Assembly: GCA_031308135.1 (NCBI GenBank)
Contig: JAHLJT010009419.1
Location: 31,896,869 to 31,960,868 of the forward strand
Direction of reading: 5' to 3'
DNA length: 64,000 nt
Source: Acheta domesticus
Lineage: Eukaryota > Arthropoda > Insecta > Orthoptera > Gryllidae
A model generated the notes under the pieces. The model was given only the letters and a program-made list of their open reading frames with translations. It ran no database searches and was not told the DNA's origin. Shown in pieces: positions 36,958 to 46,880 of the stretch. The position numbers and the translations under genes are program-made. Each line of letters opens with the position of its first letter. Within the stretch, counting starts at the first letter, position 1.

Positions 36958-37235
36958 TATGACGGGGCAATGTGTAGGCAACCCGTGAGAAGATTGTGTG
37001 TATTGACTGAGTAGGTTGCCTATATGCCCCTGATACTCTTGCTCAGGTTGCATATTCATTGAGTTTTGATTCAACTGAGTGTTATTGTTGCATCATGTTA
37101 TTAAGCTCGTAGGTATTTTGAGTTTTCCTGAATACTGCCAAGAAAATTATGAGAGGGCAATGCGCAGGCAATCCGTGGAAGGCTAATGTGTATCGACTGA
37201 GTGTGTTGCCTATATGCTCGTGATACTCGTGTTAT
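36958..37235 (+). repeat. Two copies of an imperfect hairpin, 191 bp apart
   Basis: The ~80-base segment at 36961-37040 and that at 37152-37231 align without net indels (offset 191 at both ends). They share GGGCAATG.G.AGGCAA.CCGTG, TGT.TATIGACTGAGT-like central words and GTTGCCTATATGC..(C/G)TGATACTC. In the first copy, GGGGCAATGTGTAGGCAACC (36964-36983) pairs imperfectly with GGTTGCCTATATGCCCC (37014-37030) across a 30-base loop. The DNA between and beyond the copies is unrelated. It could be a transposon end pair or a small structured RNA; no family recognised. Confidence 0.65.
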
Positions 37236-37604
37236 GTCTGATATGCTTGCTGAAGTTAAATGTTTTATAAATAAATGTTTTTATTCTTACAATTGTATTT
37301 GATTAAAATACTAATGGAAGTTTAATACATTTTCTTCGTCAAGCATTACCTTCATTCTCCTGAAATTACATTATATAATTGAATAAATTGTTTAATTGAA
37401 AGAAATAAGACATTTGCTTTGATTCAAAATGACTTTTATTAATTAATCTTTTTCTTGATTAACATTTATTAATATGGTTATGTAGAGAGTATTTGATTTC
37501 TGTTGATGAATTTAGAAAATTGCCGATTGCGATGTTTATACCATCAGCAAATTTTAGGTAACGGCTGAGTGTACTATGCTGCTTGGCAGCAATGGTGGGC
37601 AGCG
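37236..37604. other. AT-rich stretch
   Basis: Nothing recognised. Confidence 0.5.
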
Positions 37605-38277
37605 CCAACAGCGGGGACGTCGACCGGAATGGATAGAGCATGGGAAGGGGTAGGAGAACGGGCGGAGATGGGATGATCAAAGGTATCAATGGGGTCATGT
37701 TTGGGGGCGGAAGCGGAAATTGGGCGGAGTGACGCAGTTTGCAAGGTTAGGTACATCCACATTGGGACAATAGGACATTTAGACACTACTTAGAAATGCG
37801 TTCGGTGAAAACGTAGAGTAGGGAGGGGTGAGTGAAGGCAAACTATGCGTCAAAGACGAGTGCGGGGACTACAGCAAGAAAGGAGGAGAGGGAAAAGTAT
37901 CTCAGAAGGAATACGGGGGTGATAGCGGTAGTGGCGAATATAACATGCGGCGAGTGGGGCAATGGGGGAACAGAAGCCAACATAGGGATCACAGACGCCT
38001 CACCCCGCACGATAGAGCGATGCTGCTTTCGGAGCCTGAACGGTGCCTACAGCAAAGGCAGAGGCGATGGAAAGAAAGGGACTGACAGCGCATTTCAGGG
38101 CCAGTGAGGTGCAGAAGGGCAAATATAATGTCGAAGATGGAAGCGCGAGTGAAAACGACAGCGAGGGCGGGACAAGAGTAAAAACATGAGAGCAAAGACA
38201 GGACGAAGACGACAGGGAAGGTGTAGAGTAGAATGAAGATTAGGGTGGGAGCGAGCCGAGGGTGGTGGCGGAGGTGT
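37605..38277. other. Purine-rich, GC-moderate stretch
   Basis: G/A-biased + strand leading into the hexanucleotide array. Frames of 70-91 codons overlap and show no domain. Confidence 0.4.
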
Positions 38278-38370
38278 GGGCGTGGGCGAGGGCGAGGGTG
38301 AGGGCGAGGGCGAGGGCGAGGGCGAGGGCGAGGGCGAGGGCGAGGGCGAGGGTGAGGGTGAGGGTGAGGG
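38278..38370 (+). repeat. (GGGCGA)n hexanucleotide array
   Basis: About 15 units of GGGCGA or GGGTGA. G3 runs separated by three-base loops fit a canonical G-quadruplex pattern. The arginine-alternating frames (RARARA and RPRPRP) over it on both strands, including a 377-codon minus-strand frame reaching 39122, are produced by the repeat and the adjoining CpG island. Confidence 0.9.
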
Positions 38371-38600
38371 CAAAGACGAAGGCGACAGCGAGAGCAAGGG
38401 CGAGGGGTGAGGACAAAGGCAATGGCGAGGGCAAAAGCAATGGCAAAGGGAGTGCAAGAGGAAGAGCAAATGGTAATGGCAAGGGGGTAAGTACGAAGAC
38501 GAGAGAAGGGTGAGGGCCAGAGCTGAGGCGGGGATAATGGCGAGGTATAGCCCGGGAAAGAAGCAAGTGTAGTAGTTGGAAGCATGGGTGGGGGCCGAAG
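38371..38600. other. Purine-rich flank of the array
   Basis: Degenerate GGCAAAGGCAATGG-like words continue the array in eroded form. Confidence 0.45.
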
Positions 38601-39200
38601 CGAACACACAGTGACATGACGCCTTTCACCACCGTTTCCACCGGCAGCAAATTCGAACCCCGTGAACCAGTCGGTGGGGCGCTGCTTAGAAGGGCGGGGG
38701 GCGGCGGGGGCACGGCATGGAATGCGGGCGCGAGCGGGGACTCCGCTTGCGGGGGAAATCGTTACAAATGCGCCGCCGTAAATTCGAGCCGACAGAAATA
38801 GAGCTGTCGCTAGGGCGCGCGCGGGATGGACGACGCCATCCGAGCGACGAATGAGGGCGCGGGAGCGGCGCGGCCCAGCGGCAGCGGCGGCGGCGGCGGC
38901 GCGAGAGCGTAAATCGGCGTTTACACTTCGTTGCGAGCGGCCGCGCCCGCGCGTGGCAGGGAAAGGCGGGGAAGCAGGAGGGGAGGGTGAGTACTCGCGG
39001 CCCAAAAGTGCCAATTTAGAATTCCAAAATGGCCGCACGCGCGCGCTACACCGCGCCACATACGGCGCGCGCGAGCGAGTGAGCGAGCGAGCGACGACGG
39101 CCGTAAGCTGCTGTACGCGCAAGGCAGCGGCTGGCGCGGTCGTTACACGAGTGCAGGGGCGGCGACGATTCGGATGTTGGCGCCCGTGCGGGAGAATGAT
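38601..39200. promoter_or_regulatory. Large CpG island
   Basis: CpG-dense with a GGC triplet run (about 38879-38900), GCGAGCGAGTGAGCGAGCGA (39069-39088) and CAAAATGGCCGC (39025-39036, one mismatch from a YY1/Pho core). A 224-codon + frame starts here and continues into AT-rich DNA. Its first half is alanine/arginine low complexity and the rest is unrecognised, so it is not called a gene. It is the best-looking CpG-island promoter candidate after 15.8-16.6 kb. Confidence 0.45.
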
Positions 39201-40940
39201 GGTCTTTGAAAATATCGGCGAAGGGGCGATTTCGTGCTTGAGCCAGAAGGGAATGTGTGGAAAGGCACGTTTTTATTGTTTCACGAGCTCAATTGTTTCC
39301 AGCTCAATTAGTGATGAAAAGCCTGAATTTTTAAATTTGCAATTCAGTTTTGAAGGAATATTTGGTGGTGATTTCATAATGGATTTATTTGATAAAATCT
39401 TAATAAATATTTTTCAATATAACAGGAAGGTTGATTTTTACATGACATATAGGCCTATGAACACTTTATTAAAAATGGGCAATTTCGCCCCAAGTTATAT
39501 ATTTTTTGTCACAAAATATTTCTAGATAACAGAAAGTAAACTCCTTTATAACCCTATACGCGAATTACAAGGGACTTACAAGCAAATATTATCGTAGTTT
39601 ATACAGTTCAATATCTTTACAGAAGCTTCTAATCAGTGTACAGTCTAGTCGCCCCCTGCGACATTGTTAAAAAATCCAATAGTTGAAGAAACTTTGTAAA
39701 ATTGAACTCTCATTAGATTTTTCGCAATTTGGTTTCTTACCATGCAATCGTTTGAAGACAAGCTTTAATTTTAGCACAACGTACTTTATGGTATGGTTAT
39801 ATACGAGTTCTGAAATATTCAAACGACTATTACAAAAGCCTGTAAATTTTAGTTTAATTAATAAAATACAAAATAAAACAGTAGACATTATTAATAATAA
39901 TTATGTATTTCGAGAGAACTAAATTACCATAACATCTCACTTCTTTAAATCGTCACGGAAGAAGCATGAGCTACGCCGGTAATAAAGTGAAAATAAACCC
40001 TCAATAATCCATTACTATATATCTGTACAAATGCAACCGATATCTGGCTAGCTTACGAAAATATCTCGCAAAGTAAATTCTCCGTGAGATCACCAGCGTA
40101 TTTAACGCCACATTACCCCGCGCACTGCAAAACAAACCCTGGCGAGGGTCGCGAGACACGACTTAGCTCGCAAATACAGCGCGAATTCCTGGAGGGTATT
40201 TACGCATGCTGGAACGTTTTCTGCCCCGCGGAGCGCGAGCGCGAACGCGAAACTTTTCTTCTTCCCGTCGCCACGTGGAAGCGCAAATCGCAACAACTTT
40301 CCCGTTCATCTCTTGCCCCTTGCAGTAGGCCATGGCGCAGGGTGGTTCGAATCGGTCCCTGAGGAGCGTAAGTAAAAACATTCTGAGAAACAATTATTTA
40401 CTGATCAATATCAGCTCTAGGCAGTTAAATTTGCCAGAAATAAAGAAAATAATTATCTCTAACAATGTGTTCATAGGAAGTCTCAAATGCACGCATGTTT
40501 GCGGACGAGAAATTCATTCTCTAGAAGCAAAAATACTTTGATTTTCTATAGCTTTTCCTCTGATGATGTTTTTTTCAATTTATATAAATATGTGATTTTA
40601 ATTACTTTGCCGAAATAAAATTTTGACATCAAGTATAGTTATTGAAAGTCATTTTATTTTGTCTTTCAATTCATTACACCATATTCAAGTGCAATCTGTC
40701 AAATTGCATTGTATTTTCAATGTTTAATTTCATGAAGGTTTTTGTTCTTTAAAAATCACCTATCAAAATTTAATGTTGGTATAAAATAAATTAACATAAA
40801 TCAACTTATTGATCCCATTGAAAGCAGCTGATTTGGCCTACCCTCTTAAATTGGCGAACATTTCAAGCTTGTACGCGACAAAAACTGACGGAATTGCACA
40901 CTAAGCCTAAATTTGAGTCATTTAAGCGCACATTTTTTAG
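39201..40940. other. Non-coding stretch
   Basis: AT-rich, except for a GC-balanced CpG-containing patch at 40085-40370 that includes a GCGCGAATTCC/GGAGGGTATTT segment. No gene recognised. Confidence 0.45.
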
Positions 40941-41287
40941 GCTTCGATGGTATAATGTTAGCCCACCGGGCTGTGATACCGAAGGTTGCGGGTTCAAACC
41001 CCCATCGAATCCACAGATTTTTAAGAGCAAAAAAATCAATACCATGCCTTCCTTCCAAGGGGAAGTAAAACCAGCTGTTCCACTTTGTAGATTTACTACA
41101 CGTAAAAGAACCCCAAGTCTAAAAGCAGCCCCTAAGCTAAATTCAAATCACCTGTTTCACCGCCCGCGTGTTACTTTTTTTCCCTCTACAAGGTGATAGT
41201 AGTGTAGCAAAATTGTTCGTGGTCAGATAGACAATCAGGGTTTGATGTCTTCAGTCTGGACACGTAAAATAAGGCATTATTGAATTG
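40941..41287 (+). mobile_element. tRNA-derived SINE, family C, copy 2
   Basis: The head is strikingly tRNA-like. TTCGATGG (40943-40950) pairs perfectly with CCATCGAA (41002-41009) as an acceptor stem, enclosing GCGGGTTCAAACCCCC (T arm and B box). The body matches copy 1 at 22076: ATTTTTAAGAGCAAAAAAAT, GGGGAAGTAAAACCAGCTGT, CCTAAGCTAAATTCAAAT, and the 3' end ACACGTAAAATAAGGC. The source tRNA cannot be named from this head alone. Confidence 0.85.
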
Positions 41288-41294
41288 AAATTAG

Positions 41295-41640
41295 GAGGAT
41301 TGTGTGACGCAGCTTGATGCGCTGCAAGAAGGTCTCGGGCGGGACGGCGCGACCGAGAAAATACGCGCGACGGCAGCTAATGAGGGCAGCATAGAGCGGC
41401 GCAAGACGGCAGCACTAGCACGGTCTGAAGGTGGAGGGAGGGGGAGGAGGGGGCTCGGAGTAGCTCGCGGAGGCGGGGCTAAAAATAAGGACAATTTTCG
41501 CTTCAAATTACTTTCCCGATGCGGCGCGGCGGATCGGGTCGATGGCATTTGGCTGCGGGGAGGGTACGGGGGGGGACGGGCGGGGAGTGGTTTATTGGGA
41601 TGGGGGAGTGATGGGATAGGCGGACCCGACCAATAATTTT
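41295..41640. promoter_or_regulatory. CpG-rich block
   Basis: CpG-dense, G-biased. Frames on both strands (110 and 137 codons) overlap and are compositional. Confidence 0.35.
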
Positions 41641-41855
41641 CCCCTTCTACTTCCCCACCTTCTTCAGACAGCTCAGCTGCATGGTACAGACATCGCGCAC
41701 TCATCTTGCATACTGGTGAAATGACTGCCTCAACTCAGAGTTCTGAATTTTATTTATATAATTAATATAATTTGAGATTTTCAGTGAGAAATTTTACATT
41801 TTATCTTCTCCATTAATACCAGAGGGGTTAATGGTTGAACAAAAATGATTAAGAA

Positions 41856-42150
41856 ACAGTGAGACAGAGAAAGAGAAAAGGAGATAGAAAGAGAGAGACA
41901 GGGAGAGATAAAGGGAGAGAATGGGAGAAAGAGAGAAAGGGAGAGAGAGAGAAAGGGAGAGAAAAGAAGAGAGAGAAAAGGAGAGAAAGAAATGGAGAGA
42001 GAGAAAGGGAGAGAGAGAAAGGGAGAGAGAGAAAGGGAGCTAGAGAAAAAGGGAGAAAAACAGAGGAAGAAAAAGGAAAGGAAAGAAAGAGAGAGACAAA
42101 GAGAGAAAGGAGAAGAAAGAGAAAGCAAGAGAGAGAGAGAGAGAGAGAAG
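41856..42150 (+). repeat. ~300-bp polypurine (GA-rich) tract
   Basis: Almost only G and A on the + strand, with a few isolated C and T. GAGAGAGA and GAAAGGGAGA words are repeated. Overlapping Ser/Leu-rich and Arg/Glu/Lys-rich frames on opposite strands are its translations. It could form triplex DNA or bind GAGA-type factors. Confidence 0.95.
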
Positions 42151-42306
42151 AATGATAGTTCATGTAACCATGCCAAGAAGAGGAGTTATTTTGGTTATTT
42201 TTTGGAAGTTGAAATCTTGAATATATATTTTAAAATAACGAAGAAAAATGCGTACGAATTGACCCCTACGTTGCAGCCGTGATTTGGAAAAATAAATAGC
42301 TAGTTT

Positions 42307-42792
42307 ATGGCGATAATGAAAATGGCCAAGGTTTTCAATGCAGTATTCATTTTGAGAATAATTTCTTCTGTTTTAATTTATATATATCTCATTATACACC
42401 AAACGGCACAAATATCCATTATGCCTAGTGTGGCGTTAGTCCTTTTCCACTACGCGTTCGTTTCATTTCCGCAACCGTCCCTCACTACGTGCCTCAACTG
42501 GGACTTCCGGTCTGATGCCTATGGGCTGATGCCTATGGGTTATGCAGTCAAAAACGTCAGCCACTTGGCGAAGAAACGTCATCTCGCTGACAGCCAAGAT
42601 GCGGTAGGCCGGGACGCTATTCCCTTCCCTCTGCAACGATATTTCCACGCTGACACACATCGTCCACATCACATACAAACTTTGATAGAAGTCACGCACT
42701 CTCTGAGGGCTGAAACCGTTGAGTCTCAGGTCACAATTTTAACGGTTAAAATTCTTCATAACAATTCGATCACTTTTTTTCTATTCCAATGA
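42307..42792 (+). other. Unrecognised 161-codon open frame
   Basis: The longest frame in DNA of ordinary composition in this window. It begins MAIMKMAKVFNAVFILRI, with a hydrophobic N-terminal third (to about residue 50). A more polar part follows (VSHLAKKRHLADSQDAVGRD). A 14-base duplication, GATGCCTATGGGYT, lies at about 42515-42542. No family recognised. A 78-codon frame overlaps on the minus strand. Without splice or homology support, chance or repeat origin is more likely than a gene. Confidence 0.12.
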
Positions 42793-42842
42793 GCAATTTT
42801 ACAGTCTAATCCAAAGTACTTTCATTTTAAAATAAAATTTAG

Positions 42843-43085
42843 CCGACCTGCATGCTCGAGGTCGGTAAGAGCGCATACCTACTCGACGATTCGTTTCGAA
42901 GGGTCTCGGGCTCGACTCCCACCATGGGAATGGTTATTTGTTCCTTGTCTCTCATGTACGCGTTGTCGCTGAGGGCCTCGCGTCTTGCTTACCCCAGATC
43001 AGAGAAGCCCCCAAGTGTACAGGTGCCTAGTGTTCGGTCGAATATGCGTCCCATCGGGACGTAAAGGGTAACTTGCAGAAAAGAA
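42843..43085 (+). mobile_element. Possible tRNA-derived SINE, family F
   Basis: The tRNA-like head has GAGGTCGGTAAGAGCGCA (A-box/D-arm-like), then ACTCGACGATTCGTTTCGAA and TCTCGGGCTCGACTCCCACC (B box GGCTCGACTCC). A ~150-base body follows, containing GCGTCCCATCGGGACG (a small stem) and an A-rich tail AAAAGAAGAAGAGAAAAA. One copy only in this window; distinct from families A, C and E. Confidence 0.6.
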
Positions 43086-43555
43086 GAAGAGAAAAAGGAT
43101 ATAATTTTGCTAAATTGATTCTCTTGTGCTACGATGCATTAAGACATGTCTTGCAATTCTAAAAATCGATAGACAATGAAAAATTATTTTTTTAAATCTT
43201 AATATCAACAGATTGACCGAGTTAACCGATGACAGTAGCACAGTTATAAATATTTGAATTATACAATGCACCCATTAAAGTACTACCATTAACAATAGCC
43301 ACAGTAAACTTCCTTAACTACTTTCCCTAATTCACCATTCTCGAATACACAAAGATACAGTTTCAAAACTCCAAAATTCTAACGCCCCTCAAGCAAAGAA
43401 GTGCTACAATGTGAAGTTTACTCTCACTCGAAGTACATGTGAAACACACAAACTGCCTACATATGAAATTCCATTAGTCCCCCCCAGATTCGCCCTTCAA
43501 AACCTATAGATTGGCGTTTCTTCGCGCTGAAAAGTTCCGATTCCGCATTCTTTCG
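43086..43555. other. AT-rich stretch
   Basis: Nothing recognised. Confidence 0.5.
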
Positions 43556-43800
43556 AGATTTTCGCGGAGTGGGGGGGGGGCGTGGGGCTACACACGCGAG
43601 AACTTGGTTATCGCGCCATGCGCAGTCTAAGCACGTCGCCCTCTGTTCAATGCCGCCGCCGCCGCCTTTCGGATTTCACGGCCCCCTCCACCCGCCCGGC
43701 CTCCTAAAATTCCGCCCCACGACTCCATTCCGTTCCGCCTCACCCTTTGCCCTTTTCCCGAACGTTGCCTTTCATTCCGTTCGCATGTGGCGCAGCTCGT
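43556..43800. promoter_or_regulatory. GC-rich block
   Basis: It has a nine-G run near 43570, a CCGCCGCCGCCGCC patch at about 43650 and C-rich DNA. Overlapping frames are unrecognised. Confidence 0.35.
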
Positions 43801-45175
43801 CTCATTTTTACTCATCGCGTCGAACCTTTGTTGTACTCTTTCATTTTTCTTCTTTTCAATGATTTAAGAGGACGTCTGAAGGCGAACTTGATCTTTTTCG
43901 TTTGCTTCTTTCTTCAGGTTCACTTTGCTTCTTGATAATTTATCCACTTTGCTTCCAAACACTTCGGGTTTGGTACTTTAAAGTTTTCCTCCTCCTCCTC
44001 AAACCTTCCTATCACTATTTCATGTTTTCTCTTCAAGAAGCTACTCCTTTCTCACTAGTGTCGTAGTATACCTGCATGTATATTACAATACAAAATGGTA
44101 TGAAAGATATATTGTTCCTGGAAACATGCAATTGTATACGCAGTTGTAAGATTTAAGTACAAATACAAATAAAAACTAGAAAATATAATTTTAATAATAA
44201 ATTCTTAATCTATATTTTCCATTTTTATTTCTTAACGTATTACTCTCTTTTCAATGATAATTTTATTTTTATTGGATGCATATTTCACTTATTCTCATTG
44301 TTGTTATGTACTTTTTTTATTTTAAAACCATATGTCACCTCCAGCCCAACTGTGCTCTTTCGACCATCACCTTTCCTAAACTTGTTTACTCCGCTTTGAT
44401 CTCAATAGCGTTTCTCATGCTAACACCTACCCAAACTTTCCCTCACCCCTGCTAGCCCATGACGGGAGAAGGGTATACTCCTGTGCCGACACACCGAGTG
44501 CACTGTGATTGTATAAATAAAGCAAAAGTTCGCGATCCGTTTCCCGTTCATAACGTAAATATTGAATGCCATAATGGATATGTCAGAGCGCAGACGCCTC
44601 GACACGGAAGTCGCATAAAAAAATGATTCCTCATCGATAAGACCGCCACCGTTGCTGCTGATGCCGCCGCCGCACTTTCGGACGCTCTCGCCGGTTGAAA
44701 CGAGGAGGAGCTCAGCCGAAGGAAGCATCTTCCGCCATCTATTGCTACCGTTGCTGCTGCTGCATCTGTCTCCCACGAGGTGCCGCCTTCGACCTAGACT
44801 GCCCCCCATTGCTGGGCCCTCCAACCCCTCTGTCCAACTGACCACAACCCATAACTGTCTATCATCAATTAACTTCCGACTTCCGTAAAAACACACTCCC
44901 TTATTTCAGTCACTGCCCTTGGTGACCTAATTGCTCATGAACACTCCTCACTAGCACCCTCCGCATTTACAATTCTCCCTATTGTTACTAAACACGTCTC
45001 ATCGTCCCTGCCGTTGCATTCCCGACACAAACGTCACCGTTGTATTCCCGACAGCAACGCCGACAATGAAGGACTTACTCCCACATCATCCACCTACATT
45101 TACCCTATTCCAGAATCACCGTACTAACTGGCGGCACAGGGCACCAAAGTGATGCCCCACTCCAACTCGCTTCGC
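43801..45175. other. Non-coding stretch with a triplet-rich patch
   Basis: AT-rich to about 44630. From 44636 to 44800 there are repeated GCTGCTG and GCCGCCG triplets, which produce a 158-codon minus-strand frame (44420-44896) without a recognisable domain. From 44900 to 45175 the sequence is C-rich, and AACTCGCTTCGC just before the array looks like a degenerate founder unit. Confidence 0.45.
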
Positions 45176-46583
45176 GACTCCGCCGCTTCCCGACTCCGCC
45201 GCTTCCCGACTCCGCCGCTTCCCGACTCCGCCGCTTCCCGACTCCGCCGCTTCCCGACTCCGCCGCTTCCCGACTCCGCCGCTTCCCGACTCCGCCGCTT
45301 CCCGACTCCGCCGCTTCCCGACTCCGCCGCTTCCCGACTCCGCCGCTTCCCGACTCCGCCGCTTCCCGACTCCGCCGCTTCCCGACTCCGCCGCTTCCCG
45401 ACTCCGCCGCTTCCCGACTCCGCCGCTTCCCGACTCCGCCGCTTCCCGACTCCGCCGCTTCCCGACTCCGCCGCTTCCCGACTCCGCCGCTTCCCGACTC
45501 CGCCGCTTCCCGACTCCGCCGCTTCCCGACTCCGCCGCTTCCCGACTCCGCCGCTACCCGACTCCGCCGCTTCCCGACTCCGCCGCTTCCCGACTCCGCC
45601 GCTTCCCGACTCCGCCGCTTCCCGACTCCGCCGCTTCCCGACTCCGCCGCTTCCCGACTCCGCCGCTTCCCGACTCCGCCGCTTCCCGACTCCGCCGCTT
45701 CCCGACTCCGCCGCTTCCCGACTCCGCCGCTTCCCGACTCCGCCGCTTCCCGACTCCGCCGCTTCCCGACTCCGCCGCTTCCCTTCTCCGCCGCTTCCCG
45801 ACTCCGCCGCTTCCCGACTCCGCCGCTTCCCGACTCCGCCGCTTCCCGACTCCGCCGCTTCCCGACTCCGCCGCTTCCCGACTCCGCCGCTTCCCGACTC
45901 CGCCGCTTCCCGACTCCGCCGCTTCCCGACTCCGCCGCTTCCCGACTCCGCCGCTTCCCGACTCCGCCGCTTCCCGACTCCGCCGCTTCCCGACTCCGCC
46001 GCTTCCCGACTCCGCCGCTTCCCGACTCCGCCGCTTCCCGACTCCGCCGCTACCCGACTCCGCCGCTACCCGACTCCGCCGCTTCCCGACTCCGCCGCTT
46101 CCCGACTCCGCCGCTTCCCGACTCCGCCGCTTCCCTTCTCCGCCGCTTCCCGACTCCGCCGCTTCCCGACTCCGCCGCTTCCCGACTCCGCCGCTTCCCG
46201 ACTCCGCCGCTTCCCGACTCCGCCGCTTCCCGACTCCGCCGCTTCCCGACTCCGCCGCTTCCCGACTCCGCCGCTTCCCGACTCCACCGCTTCCCGCCTC
46301 CGCCGCTTCCCGACTCCGCCGCTTCCCGACTCCGCCGCTTCCCGACTCCGCCGCTTCCCTTCTCCGCCGCTTCCCGACTCCGCCGCTTCCCGACTCCGCC
46401 GCTTCCCGACTCCGCCGCTTCCCGACTCCGCCGCTTCCCGACTCCGCCGCTTCCCGACTCCGCCGCTTCCCGACTCCGCCGCTTCCCGACTCCGCCGCTT
46501 CCCGACTCCGCCGCTTCCCGACTCCGCCGCTTCCCGACTCCGCCGCTTCCCGACTCCGCCGCTTCCCGACTCCGCCGCTTCCC
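45176..46583 (+). repeat. 16-bp tandem array, 88 units
   Basis: The unit is GACTCCGCCGCTTCCC. From 45176 to 46583 there are 1408 bases, exactly 88 units with no length change. Seven changed sites were seen: CTACCC variants at 45553, 46049 and 46065; CCCTTCT variants at 45781, 46133 and 46357; and a CCACCG/CGCCTC variant near 46283. Because 16 is not a multiple of 3 and no stop arises, all frames stay open, giving a spurious 525-codon frame with a 16-residue period. Each unit holds two CpGs. Confidence 0.97.
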
Positions 46584-46880
46584 GACTCCGCCCATTCCCA
46601 CCTCCCTCGCTCCCGCGTCCACCTCTCCCACCTCATTCACCTCCGCATCCTTCCTCACCGCCTCCATCTCCACCGCCGCCGCCTCCCCTGTCCCCGCCAC
46701 GGCCGTTTCCGTCGCCCGCTGCATAATGCAGAAACACGCGGAGGTAATACGGCGCGCGCGCCTGCGCCGCCTCCGCGGGGGCGGCGAGCGGAGGCCTCGT
46801 GGAGCGCCGAGTCATCAGAAATTCATTTTGCACTTCGAACCTGGAATTTGCCTGCCGCTCGCAGAGGGAGGAGAGTGAGA
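46584..46880. promoter_or_regulatory. GC-rich flank of the 16-bp array
   Basis: C-rich CCACCTC and CCGCCGCC words run to about 46725, then a CpG-dense GGCGCGCGCGCCTGCGCCGC segment at 46751-46770. It may be the original CpG island from which the array grew. Confidence 0.4.

Noticed and set aside
36961..37231. CRISPR-like repeat-spacer array
   Set aside because: Only two copies, with an internal hairpin and eukaryotic context; spacing and number do not fit.
37989..39122. 377-codon minus-strand frame with Arg-Pro alternation
   Set aside because: It spans the GGGCGA array and a CpG island; low complexity with competing frames on the other strand.
42307..42792. 161-codon frame as a membrane protein gene
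   Set aside because: The hydrophobic start is AT-driven, an overlapping reverse frame exists, and no domain or splice context supports it.
45149..46726. 525-codon open frame and 360-codon reverse frame
   Set aside because: Both are translations of the 16-bp array; all frames lack stops because the unit contains none in any phase.
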